Shown piece after piece: positions 9,048-17,055 of a stretch of 64,000 nucleotides of DNA. Under the pieces are notes generated by a model. That model was not told where the DNA came from. It worked only from the letters and a program-made list of their open reading frames with translations, and ran no database searches. Source of the stretch: Microcoleus vaginatus HSN003. Its GTDB lineage: Bacteria > Cyanobacteriota > Cyanobacteriia > Cyanobacteriales > Microcoleaceae. The stretch is taken from the NCBI RefSeq assembly GCF_022701255.1, contig NZ_CP031705.1, positions 2,865,501 through 2,929,500 on the forward strand, given 5' to 3'. How positions within the stretch are numbered: the first letter of the stretch is position 1; every line of letters starts with the position of its first letter. Both the position numbers and the translations under genes were made by a program.

Positions 9048-9121
9048 AGTTGCGCGTTCTCGCCGATTGCTCCTCAATTTAAAATCTAAAATTCTGCCGT
9101 TTGCCGAATGCCTTCAAAAGA

Positions 9122-9850
9122 CTATCGCACGAAGCTGTCGCCCAAGTAATACTGCCGCACTAAAGGGTTGCTGTAGAGTTCTTCTTCAGCCCCGGAGGCT
9201 AAAATTTGGCCGTCTCGCATGATGTAGGCTCGATCGGTAATTTCGAGGGTTTCTCGGACGTTGTGATCTGTGATGAGGATGCCGATTTGACGATCGCGCA
9301 ATTTAGCAATAATGGTTTGAATTTCGTCTACGGCGATCGGATCGACGCCTGCAAACGGTTCGTCTAAAAATAGGAACATCGGGCCGTCTCGCCCCGCGGC
9401 TAATGCTCTGGCCAGTTCAGTCCGCCGCCTTTCTCCCCCTGAGATTTGAATTCCCAAACTGGATGCTATTTTTTCTAAGCGAAATTCTTGCAACAGAAAA
9501 TCTACTCGATCGCGCCATTCCCAGCGCGGCACTTGAGTTTGTTCTAGGACTAACAAAATGTTGTCGCGCACGCTCATGTTCCTGAAAATGCTTGCTTCTT
9601 GAGCGAGATAGCCAATTCCCAAATGCGCTCGCTGGTGCATCGCCAATTTAGTGATGTCTAAATCGTTTAGCCAAACGGTGCCTTGATTCGGTTTTTCTAA
9701 TCCGGTTGCTATGTAAAATGTGGTGGTTTTGCCGGCACCGTTGGGGCCTAGCAGTCCTACGATTTCTCCTTGGGCTACGGAAAGGTTGACGCGACTAACT
9801 ACATTGCGTTTTCCGTAGGATTTGTGAATATTTTCGAGTACAATTTTCAT
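9122..9850 (-). CDS. lptB: LPS export ABC transporter ATPase LptB
   Basis: The ATPase that powers lipopolysaccharide transport by the Lpt bridge, at the cytoplasmic face of the inner membrane. The 242-residue protein shows Walker A (GPNGAGKTTTFY), the Q-loop region (GYLAQEASIFRNMSV), signature ISGGERRRTELARAL, Walker B (FLFLDEPFAGVDPIAV) and the switch histidine in LITDHNV. The FRNMSVRDNI and DEPFAGVDPIAV spellings are characteristic of LptB within ABC proteins. I place the start at ATG 9848-9850, with GGGAG just upstream. It lies between the lptA-like gene and the permease on the same strand. Confidence 0.95.
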   Translation of the reverse strand: MKIVLENIHKSYGKRNVVSRVNLSVAQGEIVGLLGPNGAGKTTTFYIATGLEKPNQGTVWLNDLDITKLAMHQRAHLGIGYLAQEASIFRNMSVRDNILLVLEQTQVPRWEWRDRVDFLLQEFRLEKIASSLGIQISGGERRRTELARALAAGRDGPMFLFLDEPFAGVDPIAVDEIQTIIAKLRDRQIGILITDHNVRETLEITDRAYIMRDGQILASGAEEELYSNPLVRQYYLGDSFVR

Positions 9851-10023
9851 TTTCGCTCCCGGCAAGCTCTACAAGCTAAATTTCAGACTGCGGCTTTGTG
9901 CGATCAAGTCTCTAATTTAAATTTTACCTTTTCAAGTTTGTGGCTCTTATAAAGACGAAATTTCGCATCTATCCCAAGTAGTATGTTTTGGCTGAGGCGA
10001 AATTTCGCTGCTGCAATCCACTG

Positions 10024-10494
10024 TTACCGGGGGGCTGTAGTTGGACGTGGGGAGCCAACTGCATTTTGGGCTGCCGCATCTTGTTCCGGGGCAACCAGAT
10101 AGACGGATTCTACCTGTCCTGGCTTGTCTGGCAGGGCAATAAACCGCCCTTCGTCGATCAGGTATGTTATGGTTTCGCCGCGCAGGCTGTTGCCCTGCTG
10201 CAATACGTAAACATCTCCGCTGAGAATGATCCGGCGCTCGCGGCTGAAGTATTGAGCTTGAGCTGCGGTTGCTTGTATTTGGCGGGCTGGATAGTTAATT
10301 TGGACGTTGCCGCGGGCCGTCACGATGCCGGTTTTGGAGTCGGCTTCTTGAATGTCCGATCGCACACTGAGAGTGCGAGGCGGCCCGGCTTGCGGGTAAG
10401 TGGGAGAGGCAATCGCGCCTGCCAGAGTCAGGGGCAACAGCAGCGATAATCCTTTGAATATTCTGGAATTGAGTAGTTTAGCGGAGGGCATCAT
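10024..10494 (-). CDS. lptA: LptA/OstA-type periplasmic LPS transport protein
   Basis: Periplasmic bridge component of the Lpt pathway. The 156-residue precursor has an N-terminal signal peptide (about residues 1-30: MMPSAKLLNSRIFKGLSLLL followed by an Ala-rich stretch). An OstA-like beta fold follows, with SDIQEADSKTGIVTARGNVQ, the hallmark of the family, and QAQYFSRERRIILSGDVYVL. The C-terminal tail is Pro/Ala-rich. It is the first gene of a three-gene minus-strand operon with the LptB ATPase and the permease, which strengthens the call. Two consecutive ATG codons occur at the start (10494 and 10491). Confidence 0.88.
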   Translation of the reverse strand: MMPSAKLLNSRIFKGLSLLLPLTLAGAIASPTYPQAGPPRTLSVRSDIQEADSKTGIVTARGNVQINYPARQIQATAAQAQYFSRERRIILSGDVYVLQQGNSLRGETITYLIDEGRFIALPDKPGQVESVYLVAPEQDAAAQNAVGSPRPTTAPR

Positions 10495-11217
10495 AAGCTG
10501 GGAGCCTCAATATTTGTGAAATTGCTGAAGGGCATTATCTCCAGTTAGATATTTTATCTTAACGGCCAGAAAGATTCCCGTGAGGTCGATCGATTGACCC
10601 GAGAGTCTCAACCAATTATCCTAGCAAGACAACAGCGAATTTAATTGGTTATTTTGCTGAGTGGCTACAACTGTCTTAACCGGGAACGGGCAAGAGGCTC
10701 ATTCCACAGCAAATTAATATACTTGGGCAGCCGGCAAGAAAGCCAGCCCTCCTCTGTGTAGAGGCCAAGTCTCCTGCACACCCTAATATAGCAATCCTAA
10801 ATCATTATCATGATTGTGATACAATTATATGCAATACTCGATCGTGACCATAAAAAAATGAATAACTTACAACTGCAACAAAAAGATAGGCAAAAAGAAA
10901 TAGATTGTTTAGAATCTTTCATTAAAAGCGATATAGATGCCAGAGAACTAAAACGAGCAATAGCTGTAAGGATGGCGCTCTCAGGTAATATCTACCATGA
11001 GATCAGCAAAATTTTAGGTGTAAGTAATTTTTTTATTGGTTATTGGAAAAAACAATTTAAAACCAAAGGCATCGCCGGAATCAAACTAGGACATAAAGGG
11101 TCAAAAGGGTATTTAACAGCTCTACAAAATACTGAAGTAATCGAGTGGTTAAGAAATAAAGAATATTGGAATTTAGATGAGCTAGTTACTTATTTAGAAC
11201 AAGAATTTGGTGTGATA

Positions 11218-12394
11218 TAGCAATCCTAAATCATTATCATGATTGTGATACAATTATATGCAATACTCGATCGTGACCATAAAAAAATGAATAACTTACA
11301 ACTGCAACAAAAAGATAGGCAAAAAGAAATAGATTGTTTAGAATCTTTCATTAAAAGCGATATAGATGCCAGAGAACTAAAACGAGCAATAGCTGTAAGG
11401 ATGGCGCTCTCAGGTAATATCTACCATGAGATCAGCAAAATTTTAGGTGTAAGTAATTTTTTTATTGGTTATTGGAAAAAACAATTTAAAACCAAAGGTA
11501 TCGCCGGAATCAAACTAGGACATAAAGGGTCAAAAGGGTATTTAACAGCTCTACAAAATACTGAAGTAATCGAGTGGTTAAGAAATAAAGAATATTGGAA
11601 TTTAGATGAGCTAGTTACTTATTTAGAACAAGAATTTGGTGTGATATATAAATCAAAACAGAGTTACTATGAACTTTTTGACCGGGCGAAAATTAGTTGG
11701 AAAAAAACTCAAAAAATTAATCCTAAATTTGATAAAGAACTGGTAAAAAAAAAGACGGAAGAAATTAACGATATTTTATTTAAAAACAAGGCTGGTATAG
11801 AGTCTGGGGAAATAATAGTATTGTTTTTAGATGAATGTCATCTACTTCATGGTGATCTGACTGGTTATGTTTGGGGTCAATCCCAAATCCGAATTGAAGT
11901 CCCAATTACCAATGAAAAAGATAGACAAACTTATTTTGGCGCACTCAATTATCAAAGCAAAGAATTCCATGTTCAGAGCCATCCATCTGGTGATGGAAAA
12001 TCAACAGTTAAATTCATAAAATACTTACAAGATAAATATAAAAATCGCAAGATTATCTTGATTTGGGATGGAGCTAGTTATCATAAATATGGAGAATTTA
12101 GAGACTTTTTATTAGAACTCAATGCTGCCAAAGAACCTGCTAATTGGTCAATTACTTGTATTTTATTTGCTCCCAATGCTCCCCAACAGAACCCCGTTGA
12201 AGATATTTGGTTACAAGCTAAAAACTTTTTAAGAAAGTATTGGTATTTATGTAGGTCTTTTAAGATTGTCAAGTTTCTGTTTGAGTTTTTTACTAACGAA
12301 CATAAATTTGATTTCCCCAAAATACGTCAATATACTTACACACAGAAAATCATTTAGGATTGCTCTAGATATAGAAAATCATTTAGGATTGCTA
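11218..12394. mobile_element. IS630-family element, copy B, complete (1177 bp)
   Basis: A complete element inserted 429 bp into copy A, with the same TAGCAATCCTAAAT terminus and TA duplications at 11216-11217 and 12395-12396. The right end is doubled: AAAATCATTTAGGATTGCT occurs at about 12342-12363 and again at 12376-12393, so an inner and an outer terminal repeat exist. The element end used in the insertion is the outer one. Transposase is in a single frame, so the element is predicted to be self-sufficient. Confidence 0.95.
11239..12357 (+). CDS. IS630-family transposase, intact
   Basis: A 372-residue DDE transposase that cuts and pastes the element at TA sites. The N-terminal 135 residues hold helix-turn-helix regions (AVRMALSGNIYHEISKILGV and a second one around KEYWNLDELVTYLEQ). 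The C-terminal half is the DDE_3 catalytic domain with aspartates in VLFLDECHLLHG and LIWDGASYHK and glutamate in NPVEDIWLQAKNFL. Many relatives need a frameshift; this copy does not. Translation may begin at ATG 11239 or at MNNLQLQQ (11287); no clear ribosome binding site decides it. The stop codon lies in the inner copy of the right terminal repeat. Confidence 0.93.
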   Translation: MIVIQLYAILDRDHKKMNNLQLQQKDRQKEIDCLESFIKSDIDARELKRAIAVRMALSGNIYHEISKILGVSNFFIGYWKKQFKTKGIAGIKLGHKGSKGYLTALQNTEVIEWLRNKEYWNLDELVTYLEQEFGVIYKSKQSYYELFDRAKISWKKTQKINPKFDKELVKKKTEEINDILFKNKAGIESGEIIVLFLDECHLLHGDLTGYVWGQSQIRIEVPITNEKDRQTYFGALNYQSKEFHVQSHPSGDGKSTVKFIKYLQDKYKNRKIILIWDGASYHKYGEFRDFLLELNAAKEPANWSITCILFAPNAPQQNPVEDIWLQAKNFLRKYWYLCRSFKIVKFLFEFFTNEHKFDFPKIRQYTYTQKII

Positions 12395-13157
12395 TATATA
12401 AATCAAAACAGAGTTACTATGAACTTTTTGACCGGGCGAAAATTAGTTGGAAAAAAACTCAAAAAATTAATCCTAAATTTGATAAAGAACTGGTAAAAAA
12501 AAAGACGGAAGAAATTAACGATATTTTATTTAAAAACAAGGCTGGTATAGAGTCTGGGGAAATAATAGTATTGTTTTTAGATGAATGTCATCTACTTCAT
12601 GGTGATCTGACTGGTTATGTTTGGGGTCAATCCCAAATCCGAATTGAAGTCCCAATTACCAATGAAAAAGATAGACAAACTTATTTTGGCGCACTCAATT
12701 ATCAAAGCAAAGAATTCCATGTTCAGAGCCATCCATCTGGTGATGGAAAATCAACAGTTAAATTCATAAAATACTTACAAGATAAATATAAAAATCGCAA
12801 GATTATCTTGATTTGGGATGGAGCTAGTTATCATAAATATGGAGAATTTAGAGACTTTTTATTAGAACTCAATGCTGCCAAAGAACCTGCTAATTGGTCA
12901 ATTACTTGTATTTTATTTGCTCCCAATGCTCCCCAACAGAACCCCGTTGAAGATATTTGGTTACAAGCTAAAAACTTTTTAAGAAAGTATTGGTATTTAT
13001 GTAGGTCTTTTAAGATTGTCAAGTTTCTGTTTGAGTTTTTTACTAACGAACATAAATTTGATTTCCCCAAAATACGTCAATATACTTACACACAGAAAAT
13101 CATTTAGGATTGCTCTAGATATAGAAAATCATTTAGGATTGCTATACAAACATTTAT

Positions 13158-13565
13158 TTAACTTTTTGGTACTTTGATAATTCGCGGCAATTGCAAACCG
13201 CCAACTTCTGTACCTGCGAACAACGGTTGAAATTTAGCTACTTCTTCCGGGCCAGCTTGTTGCAAAGCGCTCAAAAGTTTAGCACTTTGTCCGAGCAAGT
13301 CTTCAACAGCAATTTCGGCATAACTGGGCTGATAATAACTGAGCCGATTTATTCCTTCTCCCAGCAAGATGACTGCACCGCGCCAGTTGTGATTTCCTAA
13401 GTGATAAAGCGCGACCGCAATTTGCAATATTCCCTGATAAAACCTTTTTTCCGGCTCGCCCGCTTCCATCCACAAAGCCTCTAAAGTATCGTGACAAGCG
13501 TAAAATTCTTGGCTGTTAAACTGTTCGATACCTTGCCAAAATTCGAGCGGAATTTCCTCTGTCAT
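13158..13565 (-). CDS. DUF309 domain protein
   Basis: A 135-residue protein with the DUF309 pattern: FNSQEFYACHDTLEALWMEA (residues 15-34), RFYQGILQIAVALYHL (about 41-56) and a GAVILLGEGINRL segment. It is a small all-helical fold of unknown biochemical role that is widespread in cyanobacteria. The IS630 right end lies 13 bp past the stop codon, so the 3' untranslated region or terminator has probably been displaced. The next gene upstream on the same strand is ftrC, 147 bp away, so the two could be co-transcribed. Confidence 0.85.
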   Translation of the reverse strand: MTEEIPLEFWQGIEQFNSQEFYACHDTLEALWMEAGEPEKRFYQGILQIAVALYHLGNHNWRGAVILLGEGINRLSYYQPSYAEIAVEDLLGQSAKLLSALQQAGPEEVAKFQPLFAGTEVGGLQLPRIIKVPKS

Positions 13566-13712
13566 GCGATTGGAGATTAGGGATTTTCGATGGCGTATGT
13601 GTGTTTGAGTAGGCGGCGATCGGTTTTTTTTTAATAGCTAAGTCTTAAAAATAGGAAAAATAACGACCTGTTTTCAAAACTACTCGCATTTCACGACCGC
13701 CTACTTAACCGA

Positions 13713-14075
13713 TTACATAGTCTCTCTGACAGCTTGAATCTGATCCATTCCTATTTCCTGATTAGTTCCAGCGAAATCGTTATCTGGCGTCAGAAATAAC
13801 ATACAGTGACACTCTTTACGCTCGCGCATGGGAATGCAGGGACAGTTCCAGTAGGCGGCTTTTACTTCGGCTTCTTTATCTTCGTAATGGCGACAAGGGC
13901 ATAAGGGAGCGCCTAGTTCATCCTTGTGTTTTGCTAGTCCTTCTATCACGACAGCCGTGACGGAAGGCTCGGAACAAAAGTAAGTTCCGGTGCGCTTGGC
14001 GTAGGTTTCGGAGAAATTCTTCATCGCCTCCAAAGTTTTTTCGTTGGAGAGTTTAGATTTTTCTGTTGTGTTCAT
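13713..14075 (-). CDS. ftrC: Ferredoxin-thioredoxin reductase, catalytic beta subunit
   Basis: Transfers electrons from ferredoxin through a 4Fe-4S cluster and an adjacent disulfide to thioredoxin, linking light to enzyme activation. The 120-residue protein shows the diagnostic CPC, CPC and CHC motifs (PLCPCRHY, WNCPCIPM, ECHCMLFL) and YFCSEPSVT, which between them hold the cluster and redox-active cysteines. The length matches the family. The variable subunit (ftrV) is not in the window. The start MNTTEKSKLSN gives the usual N-terminal length. Confidence 0.96.
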   Translation of the reverse strand: MNTTEKSKLSNEKTLEAMKNFSETYAKRTGTYFCSEPSVTAVVIEGLAKHKDELGAPLCPCRHYEDKEAEVKAAYWNCPCIPMRERKECHCMLFLTPDNDFAGTNQEIGMDQIQAVRETM

Positions 14076-14386
14076 AGTTTAGGATCGGAGTTGAGGATGC
14101 TACGAGCTTTTGACAATTGTAGCGCAGAATGTGATTTTAAACACTGGTATATTTCTGTTTAGTTACAAGGAAGAAAACCTTGACAAAGATTTAGTTTTAC
14201 GTTGTTGGTTTTTTAGTGGTTTTTGTCTATCCCGGAGGGTGCGGGAAACTTGTGGCAGACCGGGTTTTTGGAGCTGCCAAAAGATTTGGGCGATCGATCG
14301 CCCTCAACAATCATCCCCCAAAGGGGATTAAAATCGGATAATATAGCACGGCGCTCTTTCTGTGACGGCTAGAGGCACGGCATCTG
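14076..14386. other. Intergenic region between ftrC and cas6
   Basis: About 310 bp separating divergent genes. TTGACA occurs at about 14179 on the plus strand without a convincing -10 partner, and a GCGATCGATCGC palindrome lies at about 14289. No CRISPR repeat or leader-like AT-rich block is seen. Confidence 0.4.
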
Positions 14387-15511
14387 ATGGCAACTTCCCC
14401 GAACCGCACCCACAGCAAAAAATCTCCTCCTTCTGGGCTGATTTGGCCGGCTGACACCGAGTTAGTCGGATTAGTGTTTGAATTGACTCCCCGCGCTGCT
14501 AGCTATCTGTACGCGCAGTATGCTATAGGTTTGCACGCTTGGTTTTTAGGTCAAGTACAGCAAACTGACCCGGATTTATCGCAACTTTTGCACGATGAAC
14601 AGTCAGAAAAAGCCTTTACTATTTCGGGATTGGAAGGTGATTTGCTTCCTGGCGGCAAAGAATTTCAGCTTTTGGGCGATCGAATTTATCGCTGGTACGT
14701 AACAGGACTGTCAAAGCGAGTAGTGCAGTGGCTGAGTCAGTGGCTGCAAAATTTGCCCCAAGAGATAGAGTTGCGAAATGCTCCGCTGCTAATTCGCTCT
14801 TGGGATATTGCTTTTGCTCCCACAACTTACCAGCAATTATTAACCGCAGAACCCCCACTTTCGCCAACCATCAAACTTAGTTTTGTGACTCCTACCAGCT
14901 TTCGTAGCAAAGGCCATCACTTCCCTTTGCCAGTTCCCGAAAATGTTTTTCACAGCTATTTGCGCCGCTGGAACAACTTTTCGGGTGCCGATTTTGACCA
15001 AGCAGAGTTTTTGAATTGGATTGATGAAAATGTAATTATTAGCCGCCACAAATTGGAGTCGCAAAAGGTAGCGGCGGGCAAAAAAGGCATGGTAACGGGA
15101 TTCACTGGGGCTGTGGAATTTGGGCTAGGGCGATCGGCTCACAATCGCCCTAATTTTGTACAATTATTTTATGCTTTAGGGCGGTTAGCGCCTTACTGCG
15201 GCACAGGCCATAAAACAACTTTTGGATTGGGACAAACGCGAGCACAATGGTTGACAGAAGCCCTACCGGAAGTGTCAATACAAAGCGTATTGGCGGTGCG
15301 AATAGATGAATTGACAAAGAAGTTTATGGCGCACAGAAAGCGTAAAGGTGGAAGTCGCGCTGCTGAGATTGCTGAAACTTGGGCGACGATTTTGGGGCGC
15401 AGGGAATTGGGAGAATCTTTGTTTGATATTGCTGCTGATTTGGAAATGCCTTATGAAACCGTGAAAACTTACGTGAAGTTGGCAAGAAGGGCTTTGAAAG
15501 TGGAGGATTAG
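14387..15511 (+). CDS. cas6: Cas6-type CRISPR RNA endoribonuclease with C-terminal HTH
   Basis: A 374-residue protein resembling cyanobacterial Cas6, which cleaves precursor CRISPR RNA within its repeats. The N-terminal RAMP-like half includes ELTPRAASYLYAQYAIGLHA. The second half carries SFVTPTSFRSKGHHFPLPV, KGMVTGFTGAVEF, and the glycine-rich loop GTGHKTTFGLGQ typical of Cas6 C-terminal ferredoxin folds. After the loop, about 60 further residues (RAAEIAETWATILGRRELGE to TVKTYVKLARRALK) look like a helix-turn-helix, which ordinary Cas6 lacks. No CRISPR array, cas1/cas2 or effector gene lies in the window, so it is a stand-alone gene. The ATG at 14387 opens the frame; catalytic residues cannot be assigned by eye. 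Confidence 0.82.
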   Translation: MATSPNRTHSKKSPPSGLIWPADTELVGLVFELTPRAASYLYAQYAIGLHAWFLGQVQQTDPDLSQLLHDEQSEKAFTISGLEGDLLPGGKEFQLLGDRIYRWYVTGLSKRVVQWLSQWLQNLPQEIELRNAPLLIRSWDIAFAPTTYQQLLTAEPPLSPTIKLSFVTPTSFRSKGHHFPLPVPENVFHSYLRRWNNFSGADFDQAEFLNWIDENVIISRHKLESQKVAAGKKGMVTGFTGAVEFGLGRSAHNRPNFVQLFYALGRLAPYCGTGHKTTFGLGQTRAQWLTEALPEVSIQSVLAVRIDELTKKFMAHRKRKGGSRAAEIAETWATILGRRELGESLFDIAADLEMPYETVKTYVKLARRALKVED

Positions 15512-15520
15512 CGCGAATTT

Positions 15521-15612
15521 GTTGACTGATGACTGATGACTGTTGACTGATGACTGTTGACTGTTGACTGTTGACTGTTGAATGATGACTGATGACTGGT
15601 GACTGCTGACTA
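15521..15612. repeat. Heptanucleotide tandem repeat (GACTGTT/GACTGAT)
   Basis: About thirteen imperfect 7-bp units of GACTG(T/A)T follow the cas6 stop. Short tandemly repeated heptamers of this kind are known from filamentous cyanobacteria. The unit is far too short and lacks spacers, so it is not a CRISPR array. Confidence 0.85.
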
Positions 15613-17046
15613 ATGACTCTTAGTAAATAGATATATGTCGTCTCGCTGATATTTTAGTTGAAATTGAGGGGTGGTTTTTAGTTTAGTTATGAGGTTTTCC
15701 ACAAAAGCTCGATCGCTCATCCAGCCAGGATATCTGAGGTTCAGCAATACATAATCAAATTCTGCGAGATTTGCAGGCGGCGCGTTAGCGTGAGTTAATC
15801 TTACTACAGGGCGGTGCGCTAAATGCGGAGCAATCTGAAAATTTGTTAAAACACTGCCTTTGGTTTCAACAAGAGAAATTGCCTCTCGGGTAGCTAGCCA
15901 AGTGTCGAGTCCATTTAAATAAATACTCCAAAAATAGCCGTATTTCGCTAAAGCTAAGAAAGCAATCAACGACCAAATTACAATGACTCTAGGCAATGGA
16001 TAATTAGGAATTGGCAATCTATCAAATATGGTCTTTCCTTTTTGCTGATTGCTAGCGGCTAAACTGGAAATTACGGCAACCAACAAAAACGGCAATATCG
16101 GCACAGAATATTGATGAATTAAATCCCGCTGAGCGGGTCTATCGGAAAGAATATTCATCGCCAACATCGGCACAGCGCTAATTAAAGATGACAGATGACG
16201 CGGGGACAGCCACCAAATTACTGGTAATAGCAATAAGGCTAAATATTCCAAAGTTTCTAAAGATAATAAACGCCCTAAAACTAGATTTGGTTTCACAATT
16301 AAATTAATAGCAATTTCAAAAACTGAGTTGCCCAAATATTGATATCGCCCAATTGCCGCGTGTTCTCTTCCCTGATTAAAATACGGTATAACTGCCTGAG
16401 TAACTACCAGGAACCAACCCGCGCCTAGAAAGAGAGCTATGAACCCACAATTACGTTTTTTGTCAAAACACAACAGCCACAAACCCATCGCAGCCACAGT
16501 TAAAGATAGGACGGCTTTGCAGCTCAAAACTAATACAATAGCAGTACAAAACCACAAGGTTTTATTCAGCCTCGCGGCTAAGATTGCTGCTAGCAGTGCT
16601 GGTAAAGCAATGACTTCTGGGTGGAAGTCGAAGAGATTGACATTAAATACTAATGGATAGAGGAGGTAAATACAGGCGATCGCCCCAGATATGCTATTAT
16701 TTAATCCGGCTTGACGTGCCAAACTCCAACTCGGCCAAGCGCCTAAAGCTAGGGAAACAGCTTGCACTAAAAAAAGCCAGTGAACATCTGGATATATTTT
16801 GTAAAGTAAAGCTAGTGGATAGAAAATAAAAGCGGCGTGATCGCCCCAAATATTTATTGCCATTAAAGAGGAAAATGGCGTTTGGTTTTGGGAGATTAAA
16901 TAAATTGCTTGGTCAAAAATTGCTAAGTCGAATGCAGTTGACTGAAACAAAGCGTGTCGCGCGCTGCTGGCGGCAAATAAGACTATCGTTGTCACGACAA
17001 TCATTAAAAATACTGGATGAGATTTTAGGGATTTGAAAGTTAGCAT
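15610..17046 (-). CDS. DUF2079 integral membrane protein (1 of 2)
   Basis: A 478-residue polytopic membrane protein with about 10-12 hydrophobic segments. The conserved N-terminal stretch, SARHALFQSTAFDLAIFDQA followed by IYLISQNQTPFSS, is characteristic of DUF2079. The family is distantly like GT-C glycosyltransferases, with a large multi-helix core and a small soluble C-terminal part (YVLLNLRYPGW, DDIYLFTKSH); no enzyme activity is established. The adjacent gene on the same strand is a clear paralog, 9 bp upstream, so the two form an operon. Confidence 0.82.
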   Translation of the reverse strand: MLTFKSLKSHPVFLMIVVTTIVLFAASSARHALFQSTAFDLAIFDQAIYLISQNQTPFSSLMAINIWGDHAAFIFYPLALLYKIYPDVHWLFLVQAVSLALGAWPSWSLARQAGLNNSISGAIACIYLLYPLVFNVNLFDFHPEVIALPALLAAILAARLNKTLWFCTAIVLVLSCKAVLSLTVAAMGLWLLCFDKKRNCGFIALFLGAGWFLVVTQAVIPYFNQGREHAAIGRYQYLGNSVFEIAINLIVKPNLVLGRLLSLETLEYLALLLLPVIWWLSPRHLSSLISAVPMLAMNILSDRPAQRDLIHQYSVPILPFLLVAVISSLAASNQQKGKTIFDRLPIPNYPLPRVIVIWSLIAFLALAKYGYFWSIYLNGLDTWLATREAISLVETKGSVLTNFQIAPHLAHRPVVRLTHANAPPANLAEFDYVLLNLRYPGWMSDRAFVENLITKLKTTPQFQLKYQRDDIYLFTKSH

Positions 17047-17055
17047 TTTATTGAT

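Larger units (their letters stand above)
10810..13107 (+). pseudogene. IS630-family transposase, copy A, split by insertion
   Basis: The 5' part (10810-11220) encodes 136 residues identical in translation to the intact copy, then stops just inside copy B. The 3' part resumes at about 12397; its last 178 codons run from 12571 to 13107 and keep the catalytic segments VLFLDECHLLHG, LIWDGASYHK and NPVEDIW. The gene was intact before the insertion. Its only observed difference from copy B is a silent C-for-T at 11070, so inactivation is very recent. Confidence 0.92.
10789..13144. mobile_element. IS630-family element, copy A, interrupted by copy B
   Basis: The outer element begins TAGCAATCCTAAAT at 10789 and ends ATTTAGGATTGCTA at 13144, flanked by TA on both sides (10787-10788 and 13145-13146), the IS630/Tc1 target duplication. 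Removing 11218-12396 (copy B plus one duplicated TA) restores a continuous 1177-bp element of the same length as copy B. It lies just downstream of the DUF309 stop codon. Its transposase gene is split, so copy A cannot supply transposase. Confidence 0.93.

Noticed and set aside
15521..15612. Repeats beside cas6 as a CRISPR array
   Set aside because: The unit is 7 bp with no unique spacers; it is a heptanucleotide tandem repeat of a kind also found at 51836-52018.
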